Program-made: the position numbers and the translations under genes
Notes under the pieces: model-generated
Told to the model about the DNA's origin: nothing
Seen by the model: the letters and a program-made list of their open reading frames with translations, nothing else
Databases searched by the model: none
Assembly: GCF_009377195.2 (NCBI RefSeq)
Contig: NZ_VJXX01000001.1
Span: 62,001-126,000 of the forward strand
Source of the DNA: Arthrobacter bussei
GTDB lineage: Bacteria > Actinomycetota > Actinomycetes > Actinomycetales > Micrococcaceae
DNA: 64,000 nucleotides
Reading direction: 5' to 3'
Shown here: in pieces, positions 51,940 to 61,149 of the stretch
Position numbering within the stretch: the stretch's first letter is position 1
Layout: the number at the start of each line of letters is the position of its first letter

Positions 51940-54501
51940 TTGCCCGGTCTGAACCTGACGCGCGATGAAGCACGCACGCGCGCCGATCTGCTCACCGTCC
52001 ACTCCTACGAGGTCACCCTCGACCTGACCCGCGGCGATCGCCTCTTCCGGTCGACGACCGTGGTCGCCTTCGACGCGCAGCAGGACGCATCGACGTTCAT
52101 CGACGCCGTGACGGAGACCGTCCACCGCGTCGAGCTCAACGGTGTGAGCCTCGACCCCGCCGAGGTGGCCGACGGCGTCCGCATCCAGTTGCCGTCGCTG
52201 TCCGCGAGCAACCGGCTTGTCGTCGAGGCCGACATGCCCTACATGAACACGGGCGAGGGACTCCACCGCTTCACCGACCCGGTGGACGGGGAGGTGTACC
52301 TCTACACGCAGTTCGAGGTCCCCGATTCCCGCCGGGTCTTCGCCGTCTTCGAGCAGCCGGACCTCAAGTCCACCTTCCGTTTCTCGGTCACGGCGCCGTC
52401 GCACTGGGACGTCATCTCGAACTCCACCACCCCGGAGCCTGTCCAGGCGGTGTCCGCCGCCGACGGCGGGGCGGCGTCCACCTGGTATTTCGAACCGACC
52501 CCGGTCATGTCCTCGTACGTGACGGCCCTGATCGCCGGCCCCTACCAGTCCGTGCGCAGCGAGCTGACGAGTTCCGACGGCCGCACCATCCCGCTCGGCG
52601 TCTTCGCCCGCAAGTCCCTCATGCAGTACATGGACGCGGAGAACATCTTCGCGCTGACACGGCAGGGCTTCGCGTTCTACGAGGAGCAGTTCGGCGCTCC
52701 CTATCCGTTCGAGAAGTATGACCAGCTGTTCGTCCCCGAGTTCAACGCGGGCGCCATGGAGAATGCCGGAGCCGTCACCTTCGTCGAGACCTATGTGTTC
52801 CGCTCCCGTGTGCCCGACGCCACCGTCGAGCGCCGCGCCATCACGATCCTCCACGAACTGGCCCACATGTGGTTCGGTGATCTGGTCACGATGCGATGGT
52901 GGAACGACCTCTGGCTCAATGAATCCTTCGCCGAGTTCATGTCCACGCTGGCCGCCGCGGAGGCCACCGAGTTCACGCAGTCGTGGACCACCTTCGCCAT
53001 CCTCGAGAAGGGCTGGGCGTACCGGCAGGACCAGTTGCCGAGCACCCACCCGATCGTGGCGCAGATCAACGACCTCGAGGACGTGCAGGTCAACTTCGAC
53101 GGCATCACCTACGCGAAGGGCGCCTCGGTGCTCAAGCAGCTCGTCGCCTGGGTGGGCCAGGAGGAGTTCATGCAGGGTGTCCGCCAGTACTTCGCGAAGC
53201 ACTCCTGGAGGAACACGGAACTGGCGGATCTCCTCTCCGAGCTCGAGGCCGCCAGCGGCCGGGACCTGAAGGAGTGGTCCGCCCTCTGGCTCGAGACTGC
53301 GGGCGTCAACACCCTGCGTCCCGAGTTCGAGACGGACGGGAACGGCGCCTTCAGCTCGTTCGCCGTCGTGCAGAGTGCCATCGAGGCCTTCCCCACCATC
53401 CGACCGCACCGCCTCGCCGTCGGCCTCTACGATCACGATGACGACGGTGCGCTCGTGCGGGTGCACCGGGTGGAGCTCGACGTCGACGGCGAGCGCACGG
53501 AGGTACCCGAGCTCGTCGGACAGCGGCAGCCGGCGCTTGTCCTGCTGAACGACGACGACCTGGCCTACGCCAAGATCCGCCTCGACCCGGCATCGCTGCG
53601 CACCTCGGTCCGCCACGTCAAGGACTTCAGGGACTCGCTCCCCCGGACCCTGGTGCTGGCCTCCGCCTGGGATGCCGCCCGTGACGGCGAGACCCCCGCC
53701 CGCGACTACGTGGAGCTCGTGCTGCAGAACATCGGTGCGGAATCGGACTCGTCGGTGGTGCTCGTCCTGCTGCGCCAGCTCGCCTCGACCCTGACCTTCT
53801 ACGTCACGCCTGAGGACAGGGAGGCGATGGGCGATGCCGCGGCGGACAGCCTCCTCGAGCTCGCCCTGGCCGCCGATCCGGGGTCCGATGCCCAGCTGCA
53901 GTTCACCCGCGCGTTCTCCTCCCACGCCCGAACGTCGGCGCACCTCGACACCGTCGAGGCGATGCTGACGGGAGACACCGTGCCCGAGGGCATCACCGTC
54001 GACCAGGACCTCCGCTGGGAACTGGTGACGAGCCTCGTGGTCGGCGGCCGCTACGGGACCGCGGAGATCGAGGCCGAACTCGGACGTGATTCGACGGCGA
54101 CGGGCGAGCTGGCCGCTGCAGCGGCCACGGCGGCTCTCCCTACCGCAGCCGCGAAGGACGCCGCGTGGTCGGCCCTCGTGGAGTCGACCGACCTGCCGAA
54201 CGCCACGCAGCGCTCGATGATCTCCGGCTTCACCCGGGTGCACGACCGCTCGCTGCTCGAGCCGTTCGCCGACCGGTACTTCGCCTCGATCCAGGACGTG
54301 TGGGCAACCCGCACGCACGAGATCGCCCAGCAGATCGTCGTCGGGCTCTATCCGTCGCTGCTGACCACCCAGGACACCCTCGACCGGACCGACGCCTTCC
54401 TCGCCGAGCTCGGCGACGCATCACCCTCGCTGCGGCGACTCGTGCTCGAGAGCCGTGACGGCGTGGTCCGGGCGCTGAATGCTCAGGCGGCCGACAGGTA
54501 G
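51940..54501 (+). CDS. pepN: aminopeptidase N (M1 zinc metallopeptidase)
   Basis: Removes N-terminal amino acids from peptides in the cytoplasm. The exopeptidase motif GAMENAG (about residues 271-277) and the zinc site HELAHMWFGD-x15-NESFAEF (His305, His309, Glu328 approximately) are intact. N-terminal beta domain, thermolysin-like domain and C-terminal helical ERAP-like domain fill 853 residues, normal for the family. The start is TTG 51940, which follows GGAGG (about seven bases) and gives a protein that opens PGLNLTRDEARTRADLL. No nearer ATG or GTG fits. Confidence 0.94.
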   Translation: MPGLNLTRDEARTRADLLTVHSYEVTLDLTRGDRLFRSTTVVAFDAQQDASTFIDAVTETVHRVELNGVSLDPAEVADGVRIQLPSLSASNRLVVEADMPYMNTGEGLHRFTDPVDGEVYLYTQFEVPDSRRVFAVFEQPDLKSTFRFSVTAPSHWDVISNSTTPEPVQAVSAADGGAASTWYFEPTPVMSSYVTALIAGPYQSVRSELTSSDGRTIPLGVFARKSLMQYMDAENIFALTRQGFAFYEEQFGAPYPFEKYDQLFVPEFNAGAMENAGAVTFVETYVFRSRVPDATVERRAITILHELAHMWFGDLVTMRWWNDLWLNESFAEFMSTLAAAEATEFTQSWTTFAILEKGWAYRQDQLPSTHPIVAQINDLEDVQVNFDGITYAKGASVLKQLVAWVGQEEFMQGVRQYFAKHSWRNTELADLLSELEAASGRDLKEWSALWLETAGVNTLRPEFETDGNGAFSSFAVVQSAIEAFPTIRPHRLAVGLYDHDDDGALVRVHRVELDVDGERTEVPELVGQRQPALVLLNDDDLAYAKIRLDPASLRTSVRHVKDFRDSLPRTLVLASAWDAARDGETPARDYVELVLQNIGAESDSSVVLVLLRQLASTLTFYVTPEDREAMGDAAADSLLELALAADPGSDAQLQFTRAFSSHARTSAHLDTVEAMLTGDTVPEGITVDQDLRWELVTSLVVGGRYGTAEIEAELGRDSTATGELAAAAATAALPTAAAKDAAWSALVESTDLPNATQRSMISGFTRVHDRSLLEPFADRYFASIQDVWATRTHEIAQQIVVGLYPSLLTTQDTLDRTDAFLAELGDASPSLRRLVLESRDGVVRALNAQAADR

Positions 54502-54540
54502 TCACGACGCGGGTCGCGTTCCCTCGTGGCCGTGTATCCC

Positions 54541-54577
54541 GTGAACGGGGAGGACCGGACCGGTCCTCCCCGTTCAC
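54541..54577. terminator. long hairpin after pepN
   Basis: GTGAACGGGGAGGACC (54541-54556) and GGTCCTCCCCGTTCAC (54562-54577) are 16-bp perfect arms with loop GGACC. There is no T-run. It ends the pepN transcript before the OsmC gene. Confidence 0.65.
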
Positions 54578-54670
54578 GTGTGAGGCCCGGTGACGCAGGG
54601 CAGGCGTCCCCCGTACCGCGGGCAGGGGCGCAGGTGGGCGGGCGCGAGGACGGCGGACTAGGGTCGGACC

Positions 54671-55156
54671 ATGAACCTGCAGGAACACCGCTATTCCGCC
54701 CGCCTCCGCTGGACGGGCAACCTCGGTCCGGGTACCTCCGGCTACCGCTCCTACAGCCGGGACCACCAGGTGGAGGTGGACGGACCGGGCCTGCTGCTCG
54801 GCACGGCCGATCCCACCTTCCACGGGTCCCGGGACCGCTGGAACCCGGAGCAGCTCCTGCTGACCGCCGTCGCGCAGTGCCACATGCTCTCCTACCTCCA
54901 TGTGGCGGTGAAGGCAGGAGTGGTGGTCACCGCCTACTCGGACACTCCCGAAGGAACCATGCGGCTCAACCGCGACGGCAGCGGGGAATTCACCGCGATC
55001 ATCCTCCGACCGCATGTGGAACTCGCCGATGCCGACCACACCCCACTGGCGGACTCCCTGCACGCCGAGGCGAACCGCCTGTGCTTCATCGCGCGGTCGG
55101 TCTCGTTCCCCGTCCATCACGAACCGACCTCCTCAGGACCGGCTGGTGCGGTGTAG
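54671..55156 (+). CDS. OsmC-family peroxide-detoxifying protein, 161 aa
   Basis: Members reduce organic hydroperoxides with a pair of cysteines. The peroxidatic Cys70 in TAVAQCHMLSYLHVA and resolving Cys138 in EANRLCFIARSVSFPV are both present, together with WNPEQLL (Glu60) of the active site. It has 161 residues, normal for the YhfA-type branch. The first strands are HRYSARLRWTGNLGPGTSGY. It stands alone between two intergenic gaps of 93 and 122 bp. Confidence 0.9.
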   Translation: MNLQEHRYSARLRWTGNLGPGTSGYRSYSRDHQVEVDGPGLLLGTADPTFHGSRDRWNPEQLLLTAVAQCHMLSYLHVAVKAGVVVTAYSDTPEGTMRLNRDGSGEFTAIILRPHVELADADHTPLADSLHAEANRLCFIARSVSFPVHHEPTSSGPAGAV

Positions 55157-55278
55157 GAGCGGGCGACCGCCGACCGGGCCGCCGTCGCGGATGGGCCGTG
55201 GCGCGGCTGTAGCCTGTTAAGGCACCCCGCGCCTACCCCTCCGGGCGGACCACGCGCCGCCTGCTCGAAAGCGATTCC

Positions 55279-56040
55279 ATGACCTTCCTCCCCTCCCTCG
55301 GCTACGGCGGCCAGATCCTCGGCGCCCTGATCGTCCTGATCGGCGCGCTGCTGCTCTGGCTCGTGGTCCGCTACCTGATCACCCGGGCCGTCACCCGGGT
55401 GCAGAACGGGTACAGCGTCTTCAAGAAGCCGCACTTCAAATGGGCCCAGCCGGCCCTCAGACCCTTCGACAGTGCGCGCCGCGTGCAGCGGGCCGAGACG
55501 ATCGGCGGCCTCCTCTCCAGCGTCACCGCCGGCACCATCGCGATCGTGGCGATCCTCATGGCCATCGACACGCTGGGCTTCAACATCGGCCCGATCCTCG
55601 CGAGCGTGGGGATCGTGGGGATCGCGATCGGCTTCGGCGCCCGCGAAGTCATCCGCGACGCCTTCCTGGGGTTCTTCATCACCATCGAGGACCAATACGG
55701 GATCGGTGACACGATCGAGGTGGGCGACACCGTCGGTGTCGTCCAGTCGCTCGGTCTGCGCATCACCCGCATGATCGACGAGGACGGGGCCATCTGGTAC
55801 GTCCGCAACGGCGACATCACCAAAGTGGGCAACCGCTCGCAGGGCGACTACGTGGCACCTCCCGCCGATCCCCCGGTCTCCCCTGCCGCCGACGCGGCGC
55901 CTGCCCCTGCTCCCGCCACGGCTTCCCCCGGTACCGCCCCTGCGTCCTCGCCGGCCGCCGTTGCTGCCGCTCCTGCGGCTTCCTCACCCGCAACCCTCGC
56001 CGCCCCTCCGGCGGCCTCCTCACCGGAGGGTCGGGCATGA
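55279..56040 (+). CDS. MscS-family mechanosensitive ion channel with Ala/Pro tail, 253 aa
   Basis: A small-conductance mechanosensitive channel in the cytoplasmic membrane, protecting against osmotic down-shock. Three hydrophobic segments are visible: about 12-36, 73-92 and 95-118. The third carries [21 protein letters not shown], the pore helix pattern of MscS, followed by [19 protein letters not shown] of the beta domain. The C-terminal 65 residues are almost only Ala, Pro, Ser and Thr and are probably disordered. The stop overlaps the globin start by ATGA (56037-56040). Confidence 0.9.
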   Translation: MTFLPSLGYGGQILGALIVLIGALLLWLVVRYLITRAVTRVQNGYSVFKKPHFKWAQPALRPFDSARRVQRAETIGGLLSSVTAGTIAIVAILMAIDTLGFNIGPILASVGIVGIAIGFGAREVIRDAFLGFFITIEDQYGIGDTIEVGDTVGVVQSLGLRITRMIDEDGAIWYVRNGDITKVGNRSQGDYVAPPADPPVSPAADAAPAPAPATASPGTAPASSPAAVAAAPAASSPATLAAPPAASSPEGRA

Positions 56041-56675
56041 GCGGCCCGACGCCCGACGGCGTCGCCGAGCCGCCGGCAGGTGCGGAGCCGGCCGGTCCGG
56101 ACCCCGCGTCGCCTCCGCCGGAGCCGAACGGGCAGGAGCCGCGCCGACCAGGCCTACCGGAGCCGGAAGGACGCCAGTCGGACGGGCGCCCGCAGGGATC
56201 CCCGACGTCCGTGCCTCTCTCTCCGTCGGCCGGCGGTCGGGCCGCCCTCCCGGTCGAGCGGCTGGTCGCAGCCGGGCAGACCTTCAGCCAGCCCGAGTAC
56301 ACGGAGAACTTCTACGACGCCATCGGTGGCCATCCGACGTTCGTGCGCCTCGTCGACGCGTTCTACGACGGCGTGGCCGAGGACGAGGTCCTCCGTCCGA
56401 TGTACCCGGAGCAGGACCTCGGACCCGCCAAGGAGCGGCTCCTGTTGTTCCTCGAGCAGTACTGGGGCGGTCCGAAAACCTACGGCGAGCAACGCGGCCA
56501 CCCGCGGCTGCGCATGCGGCACATGCCGTTCCGCGTCGGGCCCGAGGCACGGGACCACTGGCTCCAGCACATGCGGTCGGCGGTCGACTCGCTCGACCTC
56601 GCTCCGCTGCACGAGGCCACCCTGTGGGACTACCTCGACCGGGCCGCCCACTCGATGGTCAACGCAGCCGACTGA
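56037..56675 (+). CDS. glbO: group II truncated haemoglobin with long Pro-rich N-terminus
   Basis: An oxygen-binding globin of the TrHbO type. The domain begins around residue 84 ([18 protein letters not shown]). Tyr110 (B10 position, AFYDGV), Tyr123 (CD1, PMYPEQD), the proximal His162 in MRHMPFRV and Trp175 (G8, DHWLQHM) are the expected residues. About 80 Pro/Gly/Glu-rich residues precede it, absent from typical 130-residue GlbO. GTG 56211 would give a shorter form. The ATG at 56037 overlaps the MscS gene, so both proteins are translated together. Confidence 0.88.
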   Translation: MSGPTPDGVAEPPAGAEPAGPDPASPPPEPNGQEPRRPGLPEPEGRQSDGRPQGSPTSVPLSPSAGGRAALPVERLVAAGQTFSQPEYTENFYDAIGGHPTFVRLVDAFYDGVAEDEVLRPMYPEQDLGPAKERLLLFLEQYWGGPKTYGEQRGHPRLRMRHMPFRVGPEARDHWLQHMRSAVDSLDLAPLHEATLWDYLDRAAHSMVNAAD

Positions 56676-56921
56676 CAGTACCCCCCCTCCCCACACACAG
56701 CGGCCGAGAAGCGCCTTTCGTCGTCGCGCCCGGCGGCGGCCCCCGAAGGACCCGGTCCGGCACTACGTCGCGTCGCCTGACACTGCGTGACAGCGCCTGG
56801 GCCGGTTATGACGCGGGCCGCCGCTTGCCACGGGTGCATGTTGTGCCGGAGGTGCCCCCTTGTGAGCGGCGCCTACGCAGGCGCGCGCCCCTGCAGCCTG
56901 GCTCCCGCTCCCGACGCCCGG

Positions 56922-57590
56922 TCAGAAGAGCGCTGCGGCCCGGACCAGGATGTGGCCGCGGGTCGTGCTCACGCGGGACCAACGACCGTTCGTGTGTACC
57001 GTCGCGTCGCCCGCAGGATCGAGGAAGCCGAGGCTGAACGCACCGAACGCCGCTCCCGCGGCGACCGATCCCGGTACACCGTCGAGCTCCCGGCCCCACA
57101 CCGCGGCGCGGACGCTGCTCACGACGGGTGCCCCTGCCCGGTCGGGAAGGCTTCTGGCCACCTCGCCGATACCGTCACGTGCAGCCTGCTCCAGGAAGCT
57201 GTTGGGGACCGAGCCGACGAGCGTCCAGCCCGATCGCGGAGGCAGGACGCCCGCCCAGGCCTCCGTGACCGTCACCGTGGGAAGGGTGAACGCCAGGTCG
57301 CCGTCCTGCATCCGGGCGAGGCGGTCGAGCACCGACCCGAGCGCGACGGTCGTGTCCACCGGACCGACCGGAGGCTCGGCGGCATCGAGCGCCATGGTCC
57401 TCAGGCCGAGGACCGTGGGTAACGCCTCGCCGAGGACGGTCGGGCCGAGGGTGCGGACGTACGCGGCGAGGACAGGACCCGAGACGACCAGGCGCATGCC
57501 GCCGTCGTCGTTCGCCCTGGCCCGTGCGGTGAATGTGCGGAAATCGGCAACCGTCGGGATGTCGGCGAATCGGAGCACGGGATCGGACAC
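56922..57590 (-). CDS. unknown protein, 222 aa
   Basis: I do not recognise a family. It is soluble, rich in Ala, Val, Gly and Arg, with no signal peptide. The N-terminal VLRFADIPTVADFRTFTARARA and the C-terminal SFLEQAARDGIGEVARSLPDRAG and WSRVSTTRGHILVRAAALF are the most protein-like parts. Codon use matches the neighbours. GTG 57590 follows AGGTAG; another GTG at 57614 would overlap the thioesterase gene. It is the second gene after the thioesterase, 8 bp away, so they form an operon. Confidence 0.7.
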   Translation of the reverse strand: MSDPVLRFADIPTVADFRTFTARARANDDGGMRLVVSGPVLAAYVRTLGPTVLGEALPTVLGLRTMALDAAEPPVGPVDTTVALGSVLDRLARMQDGDLAFTLPTVTVTEAWAGVLPPRSGWTLVGSVPNSFLEQAARDGIGEVARSLPDRAGAPVVSSVRAAVWGRELDGVPGSVAAGAAFGAFSLGFLDPAGDATVHTNGRWSRVSTTRGHILVRAAALF

Positions 57591-57597
57591 GACGTCG

Positions 57598-58062
57598 CTA
57601 CCTGGTCCGCGCACGGCGGAAGGGGACGGGCTCGCCCTGCCACGATCCGAGGATGTCCTTCTGGGTCCCGGACAGGCGGACCGACCGGCCCGTGCTGCGA
57701 CTCACGAGAACCATGGTGGTTGCTGCGATGGCACTGGTGACACTCCCCGCCGACTCGATGCGGTCCCGCACCGCGTAGCCGAGGTCGAAGCTGGACACCC
57801 CGACCGCTGTGGTCCAGAGATCCACGGCCGCCGGGACCGTGCTGAAGTTGAGGGGCGCGAGGTATTCGATCTCCTGCCGGCCCACGAGTGTGTAGTGGTC
57901 CGGGTCGATGGTGTCCATGAAGGAGAGCCCGCCGGCCGGACGGCTCATGAGCTGCACGCGGGCGTCCTCGAGGAACTGGAAGTAGCGCACGTTGTTGACG
58001 TGGCCGTAGGAGTCCTCGTCGCCGAAGCGCAGGTGGAGGGGAAGGGTGTGGACCGTGGACAT
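57598..58062 (-). CDS. 4-hydroxybenzoyl-CoA-type thioesterase, 154 aa
   Basis: A hot-dog-fold acyl-CoA thioesterase. The N-terminal strand and active site read LRFGDEDSYGHVNNVRYFQFLEDAR, with the catalytic Asp and the GHVNN helix cap of the 4HBT family (residues about 11-36). LVGRQEIEYLAPL and VTSAIAATTMVLVSRSTGR are the further strands. It is divergent from tesB with 171 bp between them, so two thioesterases of different folds share one promoter region. The unknown gene follows downstream. Confidence 0.9.
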   Translation of the reverse strand: MSTVHTLPLHLRFGDEDSYGHVNNVRYFQFLEDARVQLMSRPAGGLSFMDTIDPDHYTLVGRQEIEYLAPLNFSTVPAAVDLWTTAVGVSSFDLGYAVRDRIESAGSVTSAIAATTMVLVSRSTGRSVRLSGTQKDILGSWQGEPVPFRRARTR

Positions 58063-58233
58063 GACCTCATCCTCGCAAAGGCAGCCACACCGAATCCAAT
58101 CCGCGGGCGTCGGCCACGGCGACGGCCGGAGGGCAAGCAGCCGTGTTGAGCGCTGCAGGGTCGGCGTCTACTGTCAGAAGACGTCAGGGAGCCTTCGCTC
58201 CCACAGCACCCGTCCCCGAGGAGACCCCGAACC

Positions 58234-59208
58234 ATGGCAGAACACCGGCCTCGCGCGACCGCACCGCGAGCGGCAGGACCGTCCGGCGCGTCGGAGTCGC
58301 CCGGAGAGGACAACCCAGCGGGGTCGTCGGACTCCGTGACGGATCCCACGGCGGCTCTCCTCGATCTGCTCGACCTGAGCCCGGCCGAGGGTGCCCAGAC
58401 GGACGAGGAGATCTTCGTCGGCACCTCGGCACGGCAGCCCAGCCGCAGGGTGTTCGGCGGCCAGGTCCTCGCGCAGTCCCTGGTCGCCGCCATGCGCACC
58501 GTCGAACCGACGCGCGACGTCCACTCGATGCACGGGTACTTCCTGCGTGCCGGGGACGCCGACAAGCCCATCACCTTCGGGGTCCAGCGCCTGAGGGACG
58601 GACGCTCCTTCTCCGCCCGTCGCACCCACGCCTACCAGAACGGCGTCCCCATCCTGTCCATGATCGCGTCCTTCCAGGAGCCCGACGACGGCGTGGTGCA
58701 CCAGGATCCCATGCCGGCCGGCGTACCCGATCCGGAGGACCTGCCCACAACGGCGGACCTCCTCGGCGGGTTCGACCATCCGGTCGCGCGGGCTTGGGCC
58801 TACGAGCGCCCCTTCGACATCCGGCATATCGACGCGCCCCTCTATCTCACCAATGAGGGCTCGAAGGAGCCGCGGAACGCTGTCTGGATGCGCAGCCTCG
58901 GACCGATGCCGGACGATCCCGACCTGCACCGCGCCGCCCTCGCCTACGCGAGCGACTACACCCTGCTCGAATCGATCCTGCGGCCGCACGGGCTCAGCTG
59001 GATCCAGCCCGGCATGAGCGTGGCGAGCCTCGACCATGCCATGTGGTGGCACCGACCGGTGAGGGTCGACGACTGGCTCCTCTACGTGCAGAGTTCGCCG
59101 AGTGCGTCCGGTGCGCGGGGGCTGGCCGCCGGCCGCATCTACAACCGGGGCGGCGAACTCGTGGCCAGTGTGGCGCAGGAGGGCATGGTCCGCATCCCGC
59201 GGGACTGA
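58234..59208 (+). CDS. tesB: acyl-CoA thioesterase II (TesB)
   Basis: Hydrolyses acyl-CoA to free fatty acid. The double hot-dog fold is evident: RRVFGGQVLAQSLVAAMRTV in the first half and LGPMPDDPDLHRAALAYASDYTLLES in the second, whose Asp belongs to the TesB catalytic triad. It ends GRIYNRGGELVASVAQEGMVR, a typical TesB end. It has 324 residues; the first 35 are polar and probably disordered, so a later start is possible. A terminator hairpin follows. Confidence 0.92.
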   Translation: MAEHRPRATAPRAAGPSGASESPGEDNPAGSSDSVTDPTAALLDLLDLSPAEGAQTDEEIFVGTSARQPSRRVFGGQVLAQSLVAAMRTVEPTRDVHSMHGYFLRAGDADKPITFGVQRLRDGRSFSARRTHAYQNGVPILSMIASFQEPDDGVVHQDPMPAGVPDPEDLPTTADLLGGFDHPVARAWAYERPFDIRHIDAPLYLTNEGSKEPRNAVWMRSLGPMPDDPDLHRAALAYASDYTLLESILRPHGLSWIQPGMSVASLDHAMWWHRPVRVDDWLLYVQSSPSASGARGLAAGRIYNRGGELVASVAQEGMVRIPRD

Positions 59209-59268
59209 CCACCCGGCCAGGTCGTGGTGGGTCAGCCGTCCGGACCGGCGCGTCGCCCGGGGACGGAA

Positions 59269-59297
59269 GAGGGGCCCGGTCATCGGCCGGGCCCCTC
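59269..59297. terminator. hairpin between convergent tesB and ettA
   Basis: GAGGGGCCCGG (59269-59279) and CCGGGCCCCTC (59287-59297) form 11-bp perfect arms with a seven-base loop between convergent genes. Confidence 0.7.
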
Positions 59298-59368
59298 GTC
59301 GTCAGCGATCGTCCACGCGCGACGCCGTCCGAGCTGTGTACACGCCCGACCGCAGTCGGGGATGTCCG

Positions 59369-61051
59369 TCAGTCGCGCGTCAGGCGGCGGTGCGTGACCC
59401 GGTGCGGCTTCGCCGCATCGGCGCCCAGACGCTCCACCTTGTTCTGCTCGTACGCGTCGAAGTTGCCCTCGAACCAGTACCAGTTGTCGGGGTCCTCCTC
59501 CGTGCCCTCGTAGGACAGGATGTGCGTCGCCACGCGGTCGAGGAACCAGCGATCGTGCGAGACCACGACGGCACAACCGGGGAACTCCAGCAGGGCGTTC
59601 TCGAGGCTCGAGAGCGTCTCGACATCGAGGTCGTTGGTCGGTTCGTCGAGGAGCAGGAGGTTTCCGCCCTGCTTCAGGGTCATGGCGAGGTTCAGCCGGT
59701 TGCGCTCACCACCGGAGAGGACGCCCGCCTTCTTCTGCTGGTCGGGCCCCTTGAAGCCGAATGCCGAGACGTAGGCCCGCGACGGCATCTCGACCTGCCC
59801 GACCTGGATGAAGTCGAGTCCGTCGGACACTACCTCCCAGAGCGACTTGTTCGGATCGAGGCCGCCACGCGACTGGTCGACGTAGGAGATCTTCACGGAA
59901 TCACCGATGCGCAGCTCTCCGCCGTCGAGCTCCTCGAGCCCCACGATGGTCTTGAACAGCGTGGTCTTGCCGACGCCGTTGGGGCCGATGACTCCCACGA
60001 TGCCGTTGCGCGGGAGGGAGAAGGACAGCCCGTCGATGAGGACGCGGTCGTCGTACCCCTTCTTCAGGTTGTGCGCCTCGATGACCTGGCTCCCGAGACG
60101 TGGGCCCATCGGGATCTGGATCTCCTCGAAATCGAGCTTCCTGGTGCGGTCGGCCTCCGCGGCCATCTCCTCGTAGCGGTTGAGACGCGCCTTCGACTTC
60201 GTCTGGCGTCCCTTGGCGTTCGAGCGGACCCACTCGAGTTCCTCGGAGAGGCGCTTCGACAGCTTCTGGTCCTTCTTGCCCTGGACCTCGAGACGCGCAC
60301 GCTTCTTCTCGAGGTAGGTCGAGTAGTTGCCTTCGTAGGGGTAGAGGTGGCCGCGGTCCACCTCGGCGATCCACTCGGCCACGTGGTCGAGGAAGTAGCG
60401 ATCGTGGGTCACGGCCAGGACGGCACCGGCATAGGACTTCAGGTGCTGCTCGAGCCACAGCACGCTCTCGGCGTCCAGGTGGTTGGTCGGCTCGTCGAGC
60501 AGGAGAAGATCGGGCTTCTGGAGCAGCAGCTTGCACAGCGCTACGCGTCGACGTTCACCACCGGAGAGGACGGTGACATCCGCGTCCGGCGGCGGGCAGC
60601 GAAGAGCGTCCATGGCCTGCTCGAGCTGGGAGTCGAGGTCCCATGCGTCCGCGGCGTCGATGGCCTCCTGCAGCTTGCCCATCTCGTCCAGCAGTGTGTC
60701 GTAGTCCGCGTCCGGGTTCGCCATCTCGTCGGAGATCTCGTTGAAGCGCTGGATCTTGCCGTAGATCTCGCCCACGCCCTCCTGGACGTTGCCGAGGACG
60801 GTCTTCTCCTCGTTGAGCGGAGGCTCCTGCAGGAGGATCCCCACGCTGTAGCCCGGTGACAGGCGGGCTTCACCGTTCGAGGGGGTGTCCATGCCGGCCA
60901 TGATCTTCAGGATGGTGGACTTACCGGCACCGTTCGGGCCCACGACGCCGATCTTCGCACCAGGGAAGAAGGACATGCTGACATCGTCGAGGATTACTTT
61001 GTCGCCAACGGCCTTGCGGGCCTTGGTCATTGTGTAGATAAATTCCGCCAT
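59369..61051 (-). CDS. ettA: energy-dependent translational throttle protein EttA (ABC-F)
   Basis: An ABC-F ATPase that binds the ribosomal E site and gates the first steps of elongation by the ADP/ATP ratio. There is no membrane domain, but two ATPase domains in 560 residues. The first has GPNGAGKS (about 39-46), LSGGERRRVALCKLLL and LLLDEPTNHLDAES. The second has GPNGVGKT and LSGGERNRLNLAMTL with LLLDEPTNDLDVET. Between them is the basic linker (KRLSEELEWVRSNAKGRQTK). The ATG at 61051 is followed by the typical AEFIYTMTKARKAVGDKVIL opening. Confidence 0.96.
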   Translation of the reverse strand: MAEFIYTMTKARKAVGDKVILDDVSMSFFPGAKIGVVGPNGAGKSTILKIMAGMDTPSNGEARLSPGYSVGILLQEPPLNEEKTVLGNVQEGVGEIYGKIQRFNEISDEMANPDADYDTLLDEMGKLQEAIDAADAWDLDSQLEQAMDALRCPPPDADVTVLSGGERRRVALCKLLLQKPDLLLLDEPTNHLDAESVLWLEQHLKSYAGAVLAVTHDRYFLDHVAEWIAEVDRGHLYPYEGNYSTYLEKKRARLEVQGKKDQKLSKRLSEELEWVRSNAKGRQTKSKARLNRYEEMAAEADRTRKLDFEEIQIPMGPRLGSQVIEAHNLKKGYDDRVLIDGLSFSLPRNGIVGVIGPNGVGKTTLFKTIVGLEELDGGELRIGDSVKISYVDQSRGGLDPNKSLWEVVSDGLDFIQVGQVEMPSRAYVSAFGFKGPDQQKKAGVLSGGERNRLNLAMTLKQGGNLLLLDEPTNDLDVETLSSLENALLEFPGCAVVVSHDRWFLDRVATHILSYEGTEEDPDNWYWFEGNFDAYEQNKVERLGADAAKPHRVTHRRLTRD

Positions 61052-61149
61052 GGTCCTAAGGCTAGTGCGTGCCGGGCGAGTTCTCCCACTCGACGGGACC
61101 TCTCCGCGCCATGGCCGGTCCACCATGACCTGCAGAGGGCCTCAGCAGG

